From Bosea sp. F3-2 (GTDB lineage: Bacteria; Pseudomonadota; Alphaproteobacteria; Rhizobiales; Beijerinckiaceae), in assembly GCF_008253865.1 (NCBI RefSeq), contig NZ_CP042331.1:3246001-3310000 (forward strand): a stretch of 64,000 bases of DNA, read 5' to 3'. The notes below the pieces were generated by a model. That model had not been told where the DNA came from and searched no databases. It worked only from the letters and a program-made list of their open reading frames with translations. Positions 17,035-25,716 of this stretch are shown piece by piece (positions within the stretch are counted from its first letter, which is position 1; each line of letters begins with the position of its first letter). The position numbers were made by a program, and so were the translations under genes.

Positions 17035-17568
17035 ATGTCGAACGTCGAAAAGGGAACGCTGGTCCACAACGTGGGTCTCGCCGTGCGCCAACTCGGCGCG
17101 CAGAGCGTGCTGGCCAGCGCGGTCATGGCGAAGCACTTCCAGCTCCACCCGACCGATCTGGAGGTACTGGACCTCATCTTCGTTCGCAAGTCGGTCTCGG
17201 CCGGCGACATCATCAAGGCAACGGGACTGACCTCGGGATCGATCACCGCGTTGCTTGACCGCCTCGAGAAGCGTCAGCTCATCGTTCGAGAGCGCGACCC
17301 GAACGATGGGCGTCGCACCTGCGTCTGCCTCAATCGGACGGTCTCGGCGCCGATCGAAGCGGCCTATTTGCCCCGGCAACGCGCGATGTCTGCGCTATGG
17401 TCGACTTACGATGATGCGGCCCTTGAGATTGTCATCGACTTCCTCACGCGCAGCACCGCGCTTCTGGTCGAATGCACGCAGCAGGTCGGACAGGACGTCG
17501 CCGGGCCCGCGCCGGGAAGCGGTTCGGAGGCAAAGCCGCGCAGGCGACGTGCGGCAACGCGGGATTGA
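17035..17568 (+). CDS. MarR family transcriptional regulator
   Basis: A 177-residue winged-helix protein. The MarR core is at residues about 30-110: LHPTDLEVLDLIF, then GDIIKATGLTSGSITALLDRLE (recognition helix) and the wing VRERDPNDGRRTCVCL. The C-terminus ends in a basic tail rich in Arg, Lys and Ala that is not part of the usual fold. The ATG at 17035 lies 8 bp after the stop of the membrane-protein gene. A palindrome at 16514-16540 upstream of the pair is the likely operator. The ligand is unknown. Confidence 0.88.
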   Translation: MSNVEKGTLVHNVGLAVRQLGAQSVLASAVMAKHFQLHPTDLEVLDLIFVRKSVSAGDIIKATGLTSGSITALLDRLEKRQLIVRERDPNDGRRTCVCLNRTVSAPIEAAYLPRQRAMSALWSTYDDAALEIVIDFLTRSTALLVECTQQVGQDVAGPAPGSGSEAKPRRRRAATRD

Positions 17569-17957
17569 GGTGAAAGCCTTCCCCTGACGGCGAATCCAAG
17601 GTCTCGCCGTACCCCTTCTGCGGGGCCAACCTTCAGAGGTGCATCTGCTGGCGAACGACAACCGACAGGTGCCATTGAAAATTCAGCCAAGGTGATCCAG
17701 CGCCCCTTGGACAACGGCACGTCGACCTGCCGCAGCTTCGCGGCTACCTCTCCGGGGAGGCAGGCCAGTCGACAGAGTGCGCAATTGCCGTACCCGATCC
17801 GTTCTGGCGCTGTTGACGCTGCCCCTCGAAGATGAGCCCGAGCCCGAACGCTTCAGGCGCGATCCCGCCCACTTGATCTCGGGACTGAACACATCCTGAC
17901 ACCAGCCTCTCAAACCATTTTGGAGCCGGCATCACGACATCAACGGGGCATAAGCCA
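17569..17957. other. Intergenic stretch without a convincing gene
   Basis: About 390 bp between the MarR gene and the convergent MerR gene. Minus-strand frames of 60-100 codons exist but are interrupted and rich in Ser and Arg. No conserved motif was recognised. It may be a decayed gene, but I cannot name it. Confidence 0.4.
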
Positions 17958-18305
17958 TTAAGCAGCCTCAGATCTCTCCTTTGCTTCTACAAGCTCATCG
18001 ATCTTGCGCTGGATCTGCACGATGATTTCATCAATTTCAGCACGTTGCTGGCGCGCAAAAGCGAGTTGCTGCTTGAATTTGGCAAGGTCGAATTTGCTGC
18101 CCTTTATCTCGGCGATCGTAAAGCCCAGCTTCCGCAGGATAACAATCTCTTTGAGGCGCTCACGGTCGGCTTTGCTGTAGGTTCGGTTTTTCCCCAGCCG
18201 TGCGGGTCGCAGCAAGCCTCGCTGTTCATAGAAGCGAGCAGTACGTAGCGTGATGCCCAACTCCTCCGTGATTTCTGAAATGGTAAAGAACACTTTATCG
18301 CCCAT
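17958..18305 (-). CDS. MerR family transcriptional regulator
   Basis: A 115-residue MerR protein. The HTH (FTISEITEELGITLRTARFYE) and the wing (RGLLRPARLGKNRTYSKADR) are complete, and the C-terminal half is a coiled coil (QQLAFARQQRAEIDEIIVQIQ). There is no effector domain beyond the coiled coil and no Cys metal ligands, so metal sensing as in MerR or CueR is unlikely. The ATG at 18305 with GGAAAGTTCTGCG in front starts just before the HTH; an upstream ATG at 18350 would add 15 residues. Its target is not evident. Confidence 0.85.
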   Translation of the reverse strand: MGDKVFFTISEITEELGITLRTARFYEQRGLLRPARLGKNRTYSKADRERLKEIVILRKLGFTIAEIKGSKFDLAKFKQQLAFARQQRAEIDEIIVQIQRKIDELVEAKERSEAA

Positions 18306-18403
18306 CGCAGAACTTTCCACGGCAAGACCCGTGCCAAACACAGGACTCATCGACCAACCTTACAGGCCTTGTCGGAAGGCGTCCGGTAGTCCAGGCGATG
18401 CAG

Positions 18404-19336
18404 CTATCTGCCGTAGACGCGGACATAGTCGACCCTCAGCCGAACCTCTCTGTCCTCCGGTCTGAGCGGTTGCGGAAACGGGACGTCGGATCGCAATGCG
18501 AGCGTGATCAGAAGCCAGAAGGCATCTCCTTGCGCATCGAGTTCACCCGCGCGCCCGATGCGCCAGTCAAGCACGCGGCCGGTCTTCGGATCGCGGATCG
18601 GCTTGCGCTCGAAATAGAGTACGCAGCGATCGCCATCGATCAGCCCGCCAAAGCGGAAATAGCCGCTGGTCAGATCGACATCCGTGGGGACGCCGACCCC
18701 CTCGTGTCGCTCGCCCGGCTGGCCCCACTCGTGCAGATAGGCGCCGTAGAGGCTGCGCTCCCAACCCTTGTGCTCGACGATGTCGATCTCGACGCTGGTC
18801 TGAGGGAAGAGGATGCTGCGGCTGTTCATCAGCCAGAAGGCAGGGAAACTCAGCGGATGAGCCGGAAACCGCATCCGAGCCTCAAAGTAACCGTTGCGCC
18901 AACCTCTCAGGATCGTTCCGTCCCGGCGCGCCGTCTGGAGATTGCCGGATATCCACTGAAATTCCGGCAGCGCGTTGCCGTAATAGGCCGGCACATTCAT
19001 CGGTCGCCCGAGATACCGAGCAGAAATCTGCAGGGCGTGCCCTCCGGACGCCAGCGGATCAGCGACGATCGCATAGGGATCAAATCCCTCCTCGCCGCCG
19101 CGCCGGCTGAAGGCCGAGCGACCGTAGAAGCCGGGCTCATGGGTGGTCGCCTTCGGGCCGGCCTGCCATATGGTCGGATCGAGGCTGGCGAAGGATTCAT
19201 CGAAGACGAGCGTGCGGCCGACCGTCGGGTCCGGTGCATCCTGCTGTGCGTCAACCAACGTGGACCTCGCGCCTGTCGCTGTCGCGAGAGCCGCGGCTCC
19301 GCGCAGAAGCGTCCGGCGGGATGGCATGATGGGCAT
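18404..19336 (-). CDS. Glycoside hydrolase family 16 beta-glucanase, exported
   Basis: A 310-residue protein with a Tat-like signal (SRRTLLRGAAALATATG). The GH16 catalytic motif is clear as VEIDIVEHKG (two Glu around the Asp). WRNGYFEARMRFP and FPAFWLMNSR are further family landmarks. Family members cut beta-1,3 or beta-1,3-1,4 glucans. In rhizobial exopolysaccharide clusters an ExoK-type GH16 trims the polymer outside the cell, and this gene sits at the edge of such a cluster. CGGAGAAGAGCG precedes the start at 19336. It follows a glycosyltransferase gene with a 50-bp gap. Confidence 0.88.
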   Translation of the reverse strand: MPIMPSRRTLLRGAAALATATGARSTLVDAQQDAPDPTVGRTLVFDESFASLDPTIWQAGPKATTHEPGFYGRSAFSRRGGEEGFDPYAIVADPLASGGHALQISARYLGRPMNVPAYYGNALPEFQWISGNLQTARRDGTILRGWRNGYFEARMRFPAHPLSFPAFWLMNSRSILFPQTSVEIDIVEHKGWERSLYGAYLHEWGQPGERHEGVGVPTDVDLTSGYFRFGGLIDGDRCVLYFERKPIRDPKTGRVLDWRIGRAGELDAQGDAFWLLITLALRSDVPFPQPLRPEDREVRLRVDYVRVYGR

Positions 19337-19386
19337 CGCTCTTCTCCGTATGAGGGGAAGGAGTGTCTGCGGCGGCTCCAACGTAT

Positions 19387-20481
19387 TCAACTCGTGCGGG
19401 GCAGCGCCGACCTGGCCTTGCGGCCGAATTGTGAGAGCGCCTCGTCGTAGACATCGAGCGTCTCGCGAGCGACGCGGGCGATCCTGAGACGATCGATCCG
19501 GTGTTGGCTTCGGTCTCGCCAATGGTTAATCGCATCCGGAGCCGCGATCAGTCCGGACAGGGCGGCGGCAAGCGCATCGGGGTCGCGGGCCGGCACCAGC
19601 ACGCCAGCCTCCCCGCCCTCGAGTAATTCGGGAATGCCGTCGACATGCGTCGCCACGACGGCGCAACCCGCCTCCCGAGCCTCCGACAGGACAAGTGGCG
19701 CGGGGTCGGCATGGGAGGGCAGCACAAAAATGTCGGCGCCGAGCATCCAGGGAAAGGGATCGGATTTGCTGCCTTCAAAGCGCACAGCCTCACGGCAGGA
19801 AAGTCCGGCGACCAAGTCGCGGTAACCCTCCGCAAAGGGCCCGTCGCCGACGATATGCAGGCGTGCTTGCGGATGTCGATGATGGACCAGCTCGAACGCA
19901 GCAAAGAGATCGGCCAATCCCTTGCGCGGGTGAAGCCCCCCGACGAAGAGGAGACTCGGCGAGGCCAGTGCGATCGGCGTCGTTTCGCGACTCGCCAGAC
20001 GGGCCGAGCCGATTGTGCCATTCAGGATGACGCGCAGTTTCGCCGCCGGAATGCCGCGCCGTCGCATAGAAGAGCCGACCGCTGCGCTGACCGCGATAAC
20101 GCGCGTGCCAAGCCCCATGAGAATCGCGCTCTTCTCGAACTCGTTGTGAACGGTCGCGACCAGCGGGATGCCCACCAGCTTGCAGACGGGCCAGGCCAGC
20201 ACAGCGCTCGTCATCATATGGGCATGGACGATGTCGGCGCTGAAGGCTCCGACCAGCCGCCGCAGCGCCCAGGCTGACCTCAGCAGCGTCGCCGCTTTGC
20301 GCCGATGGTCGATCGTGAAAATCTCGACACCGTTGCGGGAGAGCAGCGCATCGAAATCACCTCCGCCGCTGGCAACCGCGACGGCATGGCCGAGCTTGCT
20401 TTGCTCGCAGGCAAGGTCGACGGCAGCGTGGACATGGCCATTCGATTGGGTCGTATGATTTAGCAGGTGGAGGATACGCAT
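19387..20481 (-). CDS. Glycosyltransferase family 4
   Basis: A 364-residue GT-B enzyme. The start MRILHLLNHTTQSNGHV and VHAHMMTSAVLAWP form the N-terminal Rossmann half. GGLHPRKGLADLFAAFE, VGDGPFAEGYRDL and DIFVLPSHADPAPLVLSEA mark the nucleotide-sugar-binding half, with the second Glu of the EX7E motif and its first position replaced by Asp. It presumably adds a sugar to the lipid-linked polysaccharide unit. The ATG at 20481 begins the conserved domain; the frame extends 18 codons further upstream. It belongs to a minus-strand unit with the flavoprotein and GH16 genes. Confidence 0.88.
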   Translation of the reverse strand: MRILHLLNHTTQSNGHVHAAVDLACEQSKLGHAVAVASGGGDFDALLSRNGVEIFTIDHRRKAATLLRSAWALRRLVGAFSADIVHAHMMTSAVLAWPVCKLVGIPLVATVHNEFEKSAILMGLGTRVIAVSAAVGSSMRRRGIPAAKLRVILNGTIGSARLASRETTPIALASPSLLFVGGLHPRKGLADLFAAFELVHHRHPQARLHIVGDGPFAEGYRDLVAGLSCREAVRFEGSKSDPFPWMLGADIFVLPSHADPAPLVLSEAREAGCAVVATHVDGIPELLEGGEAGVLVPARDPDALAAALSGLIAAPDAINHWRDRSQHRIDRLRIARVARETLDVYDEALSQFGRKARSALPRTS

Positions 20482-20546
20482 GGGCCCATCACGATGCTCG
20501 CACCCCAACTCGCTGGCGCTCGCGGCCGGGTGCAAAGGCCTAGCAT

Positions 20547-21896
20547 TTACCGTGCCGGGACGGTGGGAGCGCGCCGCAGCGACGCTTCAGCCTCTATCGT
20601 CGAGACGCGCGCCGTCGGCTGATAGTTGAAGCCGCCCTGGCGTCCGAAGGATTCGATCCCGAAGGCCTTCAGGGCCTTGACTGCCTCGGCAGCACTCTCG
20701 TCGGCTCCGTTGCGATAGATCGGATAGGCGTTGTCGAGGAACTGACTGCCTTCGAGCCTGAGATCGCCGGAGAAGAGCCCGTTCGCCGCGACATGGGCAC
20801 GGAAATCCGCCTCGGCCCGGGCGACCGACTTGCCGATATGGTTGGCGATCACCTCGACGCCGAAATACTCGCGCCCCTGCGCCCGGCCGTAGAAGTCGGA
20901 ATACATCGTCAAGCGCTTCCAGGCGCCGCCATAGGAGAAATTGTAGATGATCTCCTCGTTGAAGCCGCGCGCGCCCTCAAAGCTGAAATAGAGCGCCAAA
21001 AGCGTGATCGTCTCGAGTTCATGCGAGACCGGCAGTTTGCAGAGCGCCTGCACGCGCGGGATCGGAATCGTCGAGACGATGCGGTCCGCGACCATCGCCC
21101 CGCTCTCGTGAAAAAGGATGAAATGGTTGTCCAGCTTCTCGATCCGGTCGAGCTTTGCTCCGGTCAGGAAACGGACGCCACGGGCAGACAATGCCGCGGC
21201 AGCGGCAGCGTATAGCGCTGCAAAGCCTTCGCGCGGGCGCGCCAACTGGCGATTGGTCGGTGCCGGCGGCTTCGTCCGACGCAGGCGACCGAGCATGGCG
21301 CGCAGCGAAGCATGCTCAGCGATCCATTGCATGCGCTTGCGCGCCAACTGGATGCCGATCTGATCGGAGGCGATGCCGTAGAAGCGGGTCATGTAGGCGT
21401 CGAGGCCCGATCGGTGCAGCAGCCGAGCCCCGATCCAATGGCGGGCGAACTCGCGGGCGTTGCGCATACGCCGCTTGAAAAGGCGGGCATAGGCCGCCGA
21501 TGTCAGGATGCGAGCGAACTCAACCGGTCCGGCGCGAAGGATGTCATCCTTCAGCGAAATCGGATAGGCCGTGATCAGCCGTTGCGGATTCAGCCTCGCC
21601 CAGCGCGGCCGGATCGGCACGTAGAGTGGCAGCAAATCCGGAAAATGCTGCAATAGCGGCGAGTCGTCCTGGAAGATCAGGCTACCGATGTCAAAGGTGT
21701 ACCCCCCTGACGACCAATCAATGTGGTTGCCCCCTATATGTGCATATTCTTCGACGACGACGATCCGCCTATAGCCCTGCTGGGCGAGTACCGAGGCCGA
21801 AACCAGGCCGGAGACGCCCGCCCCAAGAACGATGGCGTCGTAGCGCTCGGGGGCCGCCTTGTCGGCATCGTCAATCCGCGGGATCACCTCTTCCAT
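20547..21896 (-). CDS. FAD-dependent oxidoreductase of the UDP-galactopyranose mutase/amine oxidase superfamily
   Basis: A 449-residue flavoprotein. The FAD-binding Rossmann motif is VLGAGVSGLVSASVLA, followed by VVVEEYAHIGGN and the second nucleotide contact region TIPIPRVQAL. HIDWSSGGYTFDIGSLIF resembles the substrate-loop region of UDP-galactopyranose mutases and related sugar-cluster flavoproteins. In this setting it may modify a sugar nucleotide or a lipid-linked sugar. The full motif set for a true Glf is not seen, so the reaction is left open. It is the first gene of the minus-strand group 18404-21896 and is divergent from the HAD-domain gene. Confidence 0.75.
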   Translation of the reverse strand: MEEVIPRIDDADKAAPERYDAIVLGAGVSGLVSASVLAQQGYRRIVVVEEYAHIGGNHIDWSSGGYTFDIGSLIFQDDSPLLQHFPDLLPLYVPIRPRWARLNPQRLITAYPISLKDDILRAGPVEFARILTSAAYARLFKRRMRNAREFARHWIGARLLHRSGLDAYMTRFYGIASDQIGIQLARKRMQWIAEHASLRAMLGRLRRTKPPAPTNRQLARPREGFAALYAAAAAALSARGVRFLTGAKLDRIEKLDNHFILFHESGAMVADRIVSTIPIPRVQALCKLPVSHELETITLLALYFSFEGARGFNEEIIYNFSYGGAWKRLTMYSDFYGRAQGREYFGVEVIANHIGKSVARAEADFRAHVAANGLFSGDLRLEGSQFLDNAYPIYRNGADESAAEAVKALKAFGIESFGRQGGFNYQPTARVSTIEAEASLRRAPTVPAR

Positions 21897-22163
21897 CGCC
21901 GAACCTCAGTGATCGGACATGTCAGGAGGCTAGTCGTCCCTAAGGTCATCCGGAAGCAATACTCGCCGGCACATTGGTCTTTTTCCTGCTCAATCGCGCG
22001 GCGAATGCGATCTGATTGAGCAATCGGGCCTAAGGCCCGCCAAAGGCGCCTTTCCTAGACTGGCACAGTCCCTGCTTCATCTGCGTAAGGCATGCTTTTC
22101 CGCATGCAACCGTCAGCGTCGTCGCTGCGGTCTCAATCATTGCGTCTGAGCACGGAGCGTATC

Positions 22164-24140
22164 ATGCCGGGCTGGCCACACCCGAACGAGGCGGCGCTGT
22201 TGGAGGAGGTCGATCTGGTCTCGACAGACCTGTTCGATACGTTGCTGTTGCGTACGCTCCGCTCGGAGCGCGCCCGTATCGTCGCCGGCGAGCGCATGTT
22301 CGCTCGAAGGCTGGCTGAACAGGGCCTGCCGGCTTCGGATGACTGGCTGGTCGAGGCGCGTCTGGAGGCGCAGCGCCTGGCCTATCGGGCCCTCGATATG
22401 ACCGGGCAAGATGGCGAGGTCGTGCTACGAGACGTTATCCGGCGCCAGCTCGCCATTCTCGGGGTGCCCAAAGAACGGATGGAGGCGCTATGCGAGGCGC
22501 GGCTCGCGATTGAGCTCGCGATCGAAAAGGAGTCGCTGCGGCCAAACCTGCAACTCGCAGCGCTGCTACGCCGTTGCCGCGCCGAAGGCCGGCGTGTCAT
22601 CGCGATCAGCGACATTGGGCTCCCAAACTCGATACTCGAAGCGTTGGTTACCCATGTCCATGGCCCCGATCTGCTCGATCGGATCTATTCCAGCGCCGAT
22701 ATCGGCCTGACCAAGCGGCGCGGCGGCCTCTTCGATGCAGTCCTCGCAGCAGAAGGGATCGATGCCCGCCGCACCTTACATGTCGGTGACGATCGGCTCG
22801 CTGACCACGCCGTGCCGTCGGCACTCGGCCTTCGCACACTCTTCGTTCCGCGTCCGAAGCTCCGGCGCCGACTGTCGCGCCTTCATGGCGGCGCAAGTGA
22901 ACTGGGGCGCATCATCCGCAGGCGGCCGGCTGATGCGCCCCCTCCCGCGGAACAGGTCCGCGATCCCCATGCGTTCGGGCGCGAGGTACTCGGGCCGATC
23001 GTGGCCGAGTTCTGCCTGGCGATCTGGCTCTACGCCGCGGAAGCCGGCAAGCGGGGAGACGCGGCTCTGCTATTCTGTGCACGAGGGGGGCTCGGGATCC
23101 GGGCAGCGTTCGAACGCATCGCCGAACGGTTGAGCCTGCCCCTCGCGCTGCCGCGCGAAAATTTGATGATCTCGCGACTGGTCGCGGCCAGAGCGGCCGT
23201 CATGGCCCGCAGCGGAGCGGCGCTCGACGAGCTCGGGCGCGAATTCCACGGCCACAGCTTCGCCGATGTCGCAGCCGCCTTGGGCGGCCAACGCTACCAA
23301 CTTCTCCAATGCTGGGACGAGCCATTCGCGCCCGATCGCTTCTTCGCCATGCTCGACAGGTCTGCGGGGGAAGAAATCCTGGCCGACATCGATCGGCAGA
23401 ACACACTCTTCCGGCGCCATCTTGCCGCATCCAGCGGCGGCGCAGGGCGGATCATCCTGAGCGACACGGGACTCTACGGCAGCACGCAGCGCCTGCTCGC
23501 GGCCGGGCTGCCGGATCTGAGCTTCGAGACCATCCAGCTTGCGCGCTGCAACTATAAGGGCCTCAGCGAGGACCATTTCCCGCGCGTCGTCGGGCTCGCC
23601 GTCGAACGCAACCGCTACAGCCCCTTCGCGGTCCGCTCGACGGTGCTGCGCTACTGGCAATTGATCGAAAGCCTGTTCGAGCCGGCGATCCCGTCGGTGC
23701 GTTCCTTTGCGGAGAACGCGGGTGGCGAAGTCACCTGCAATGCCGGCGACATTACCTTTGGCGCGGTCGATCCCGCCATCGGCAACCCGCTGCTGGCCGG
23801 GGCGCTCGCCTATATCGACGGGGTCCGTGGCGGAACGGCGATTATGGTTGATGCGGCCCGTGCCTGGCCGCGGCTCAGGCAGGCCATAACCCGGCCGGTC
23901 GAGGCCGATCTTACCGCACTGGCGATCGGCGAGCGCTCGGTCGATTTCGGCCGGTCCGGCACCGTCGGAGATAGCGGCGCATTGCCCGGTGGCCCGCTAT
24001 CCCGCCTGGCTTCGATCCGCAGCCAGCTCTGGCGTGAGGGCGCGATCGTGCGTGCCTTTCCGCGCTCGCGCCTGCCGCTGCTCACGGCGGTCGAGGCCTT
24101 CCACGCGCTGCGCGGGCTCTCCGCCGGCTTCCATCGCTGA
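22164..24140 (+). CDS. HAD-superfamily domain protein with a large uncharacterised C-terminal region
   Basis: A 658-residue cytoplasmic protein. The N-terminal about 240 residues form a HAD phosphatase domain: motif I STDLFDTLLLR, motif II VIAISDIG, the Lys of TKRRGGLF and motif IV HVGDDRLADHAVPSALG. The remaining about 400 residues have no motif I can name; LLFCARGGLGIRAAFE and LSDTGLYGSTQRLL look like a further enzymatic fold. Similar two-part proteins occur in surface-polysaccharide clusters. GGAGCGTATC favours the ATG at 22164; an upstream ATG at 22092 is in frame. The flippase gene follows on the same strand. Confidence 0.72.
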   Translation: MPGWPHPNEAALLEEVDLVSTDLFDTLLLRTLRSERARIVAGERMFARRLAEQGLPASDDWLVEARLEAQRLAYRALDMTGQDGEVVLRDVIRRQLAILGVPKERMEALCEARLAIELAIEKESLRPNLQLAALLRRCRAEGRRVIAISDIGLPNSILEALVTHVHGPDLLDRIYSSADIGLTKRRGGLFDAVLAAEGIDARRTLHVGDDRLADHAVPSALGLRTLFVPRPKLRRRLSRLHGGASELGRIIRRRPADAPPPAEQVRDPHAFGREVLGPIVAEFCLAIWLYAAEAGKRGDAALLFCARGGLGIRAAFERIAERLSLPLALPRENLMISRLVAARAAVMARSGAALDELGREFHGHSFADVAAALGGQRYQLLQCWDEPFAPDRFFAMLDRSAGEEILADIDRQNTLFRRHLAASSGGAGRIILSDTGLYGSTQRLLAAGLPDLSFETIQLARCNYKGLSEDHFPRVVGLAVERNRYSPFAVRSTVLRYWQLIESLFEPAIPSVRSFAENAGGEVTCNAGDITFGAVDPAIGNPLLAGALAYIDGVRGGTAIMVDAARAWPRLRQAITRPVEADLTALAIGERSVDFGRSGTVGDSGALPGGPLSRLASIRSQLWREGAIVRAFPRSRLPLLTAVEAFHALRGLSAGFHR

Positions 24141-24216
24141 TGGGAAGCCGTGTGAGCCAGGTGGCTTTCGGAATAGTCGCCGTGGACCGAACCTTGCGCA
24201 TGCGCGTGCCGGCCGG

Positions 24217-25716
24217 ATGCAAGGGCGGATCGCCATGCTGGCGATGAAGGCGTTCCAGGGCGCCGGCTGGCTGGTCGCTTCGCGTTTCCTCGGCCGGTTC
24301 ATCGATTTCTTCACGCTGCTGATCATGGCGCGGATGCTGACGCCGGCGGATTTCGGCCTGACGGCGCTCGCCATGTCCTGCGTGGCGATCGTCGACATGG
24401 TGCTTGAGATCCCGGTGACGCAGGCGCTGGTCCGACTGCCACATGTCGACAAGGCCCATCTCGACACCGGCTTCACCCTCGGTGCCCTGCGCGGTCTCGC
24501 AATTGCGCTTTTGCTGCTCGCCGTGGCTTGGCCGTTCTCCTGGATCAACGGCGACCCGCAACTCGCCCCGGTGATTCTCGCGCTCGCTTTCGCGCCGATC
24601 GCGCGCGGCCTCGCCAGTCCCGGCCTCGTCCTGTTCATCCGCGAGCTCGGCTTCCTGCGCAATTTCCTCCTGGAGACCGGCGGCAAGCTCGCTGCCTTCT
24701 GCCTCGCCATCGCGACGCTCCTGCTCGGCGGCGGCTACTGGGCTCTCGTCGTCAACTTCGTCGCCGCCCCCGTCTTCGGCTGCGCCATCTCCTATCTGCT
24801 TGCGCCCTACCGCCCGGCTCTGTCCCTCTCCCGCCAGAGGGATTTCGCCAGTTTCGTCGGCTGGTTCACCTGCGCCCAGCTCGTCTCCGCAGTGAACTGG
24901 CAATTCGATCGCATCCTGCTCGGGCTCGGCGGCAGCAAGGAGGTTCTGGGGCGATATGCGGTCGCGGCCGACCTGTCGGTGATGCCCACCCAGAGCCTGA
25001 TCGGGCCGGCGCTGCAGCCGATCATGGCCGCCTTCGCCCGGATCCAGGGGGAGGACCAGCGCCTGAGGCTCGCCTTCCTGAAGGCGGCGCGCTTCAGCAT
25101 GCTCGCTTCGGTGCCTTGCAGCCTGGGGATAGCCCTGACCTCGGATTTGATCGTCGAGGTCCTGCTCGGCCCGAAATGGCATGGCGCCGGCTGGCTGCTC
25201 AGTCTGCTCTCGCTCTCGGTGATGGCGACGCCCTATTTCCAGACGCTGTACTCGCTGAGCCTGGCGCTCGGCCGGCCAGAGGTGATCTTCCGACTCAATC
25301 TCTACGATCTCGCCATTCGCTCTCCCGCCGTCGTCATCGGCTTCCTGCAAGCGGGCGCCATCGGCATGGCGGCCGCTCGTCTGGTCGCGGCCGCGATCAT
25401 GGCAGTCTTCTTCCTGCGCTGGCTCCGCGGCCTGCTCGCGATCGGCATCGCCGAGCAGCTCCTCAACCTCTGGAAGATCGCCGTTGCAGGGGCGGTCATG
25501 ACGGCTGGCGTCCTCGGTCTGCGCAGCACCCTCGCCCCATGGCACCTGCCGGCCCCGGCCGAGCTCGCCATCGCCGCGGCCCTCGGCGCGCTGTCCTACG
25601 GTGCGACCCTGCTCGCCTGCGGCATATGGCTCGCCATCGGCGCCGGGCGTCTGGAGCTCTCCGATCGCTGGTGGCGACCGCGGATCGCCGCCGACAAGGT
25701 TGGGGAAGGCTCGTGA
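24217..25716 (+). CDS. Polysaccharide flippase, Wzx/MOP family
   Basis: A 499-residue membrane protein with about 12-14 hydrophobic segments. The start region AMKAFQGAGWLVASRFLGRFIDFF and ARMLTPADFGLTALAM are typical of Wzx/RfbX-type oligosaccharide-lipid flippases, as is LGRYAVAADLSVMPTQ later. It would move the undecaprenyl-linked repeat unit across the inner membrane. A second in-frame ATG at 24235 is better placed behind AGGGCGGATCGCC. Its stop overlaps the GTG of the acyltransferase gene. Confidence 0.88.
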   Translation: MQGRIAMLAMKAFQGAGWLVASRFLGRFIDFFTLLIMARMLTPADFGLTALAMSCVAIVDMVLEIPVTQALVRLPHVDKAHLDTGFTLGALRGLAIALLLLAVAWPFSWINGDPQLAPVILALAFAPIARGLASPGLVLFIRELGFLRNFLLETGGKLAAFCLAIATLLLGGGYWALVVNFVAAPVFGCAISYLLAPYRPALSLSRQRDFASFVGWFTCAQLVSAVNWQFDRILLGLGGSKEVLGRYAVAADLSVMPTQSLIGPALQPIMAAFARIQGEDQRLRLAFLKAARFSMLASVPCSLGIALTSDLIVEVLLGPKWHGAGWLLSLLSLSVMATPYFQTLYSLSLALGRPEVIFRLNLYDLAIRSPAVVIGFLQAGAIGMAAARLVAAAIMAVFFLRWLRGLLAIGIAEQLLNLWKIAVAGAVMTAGVLGLRSTLAPWHLPAPAELAIAAALGALSYGATLLACGIWLAIGAGRLELSDRWWRPRIAADKVGEGS

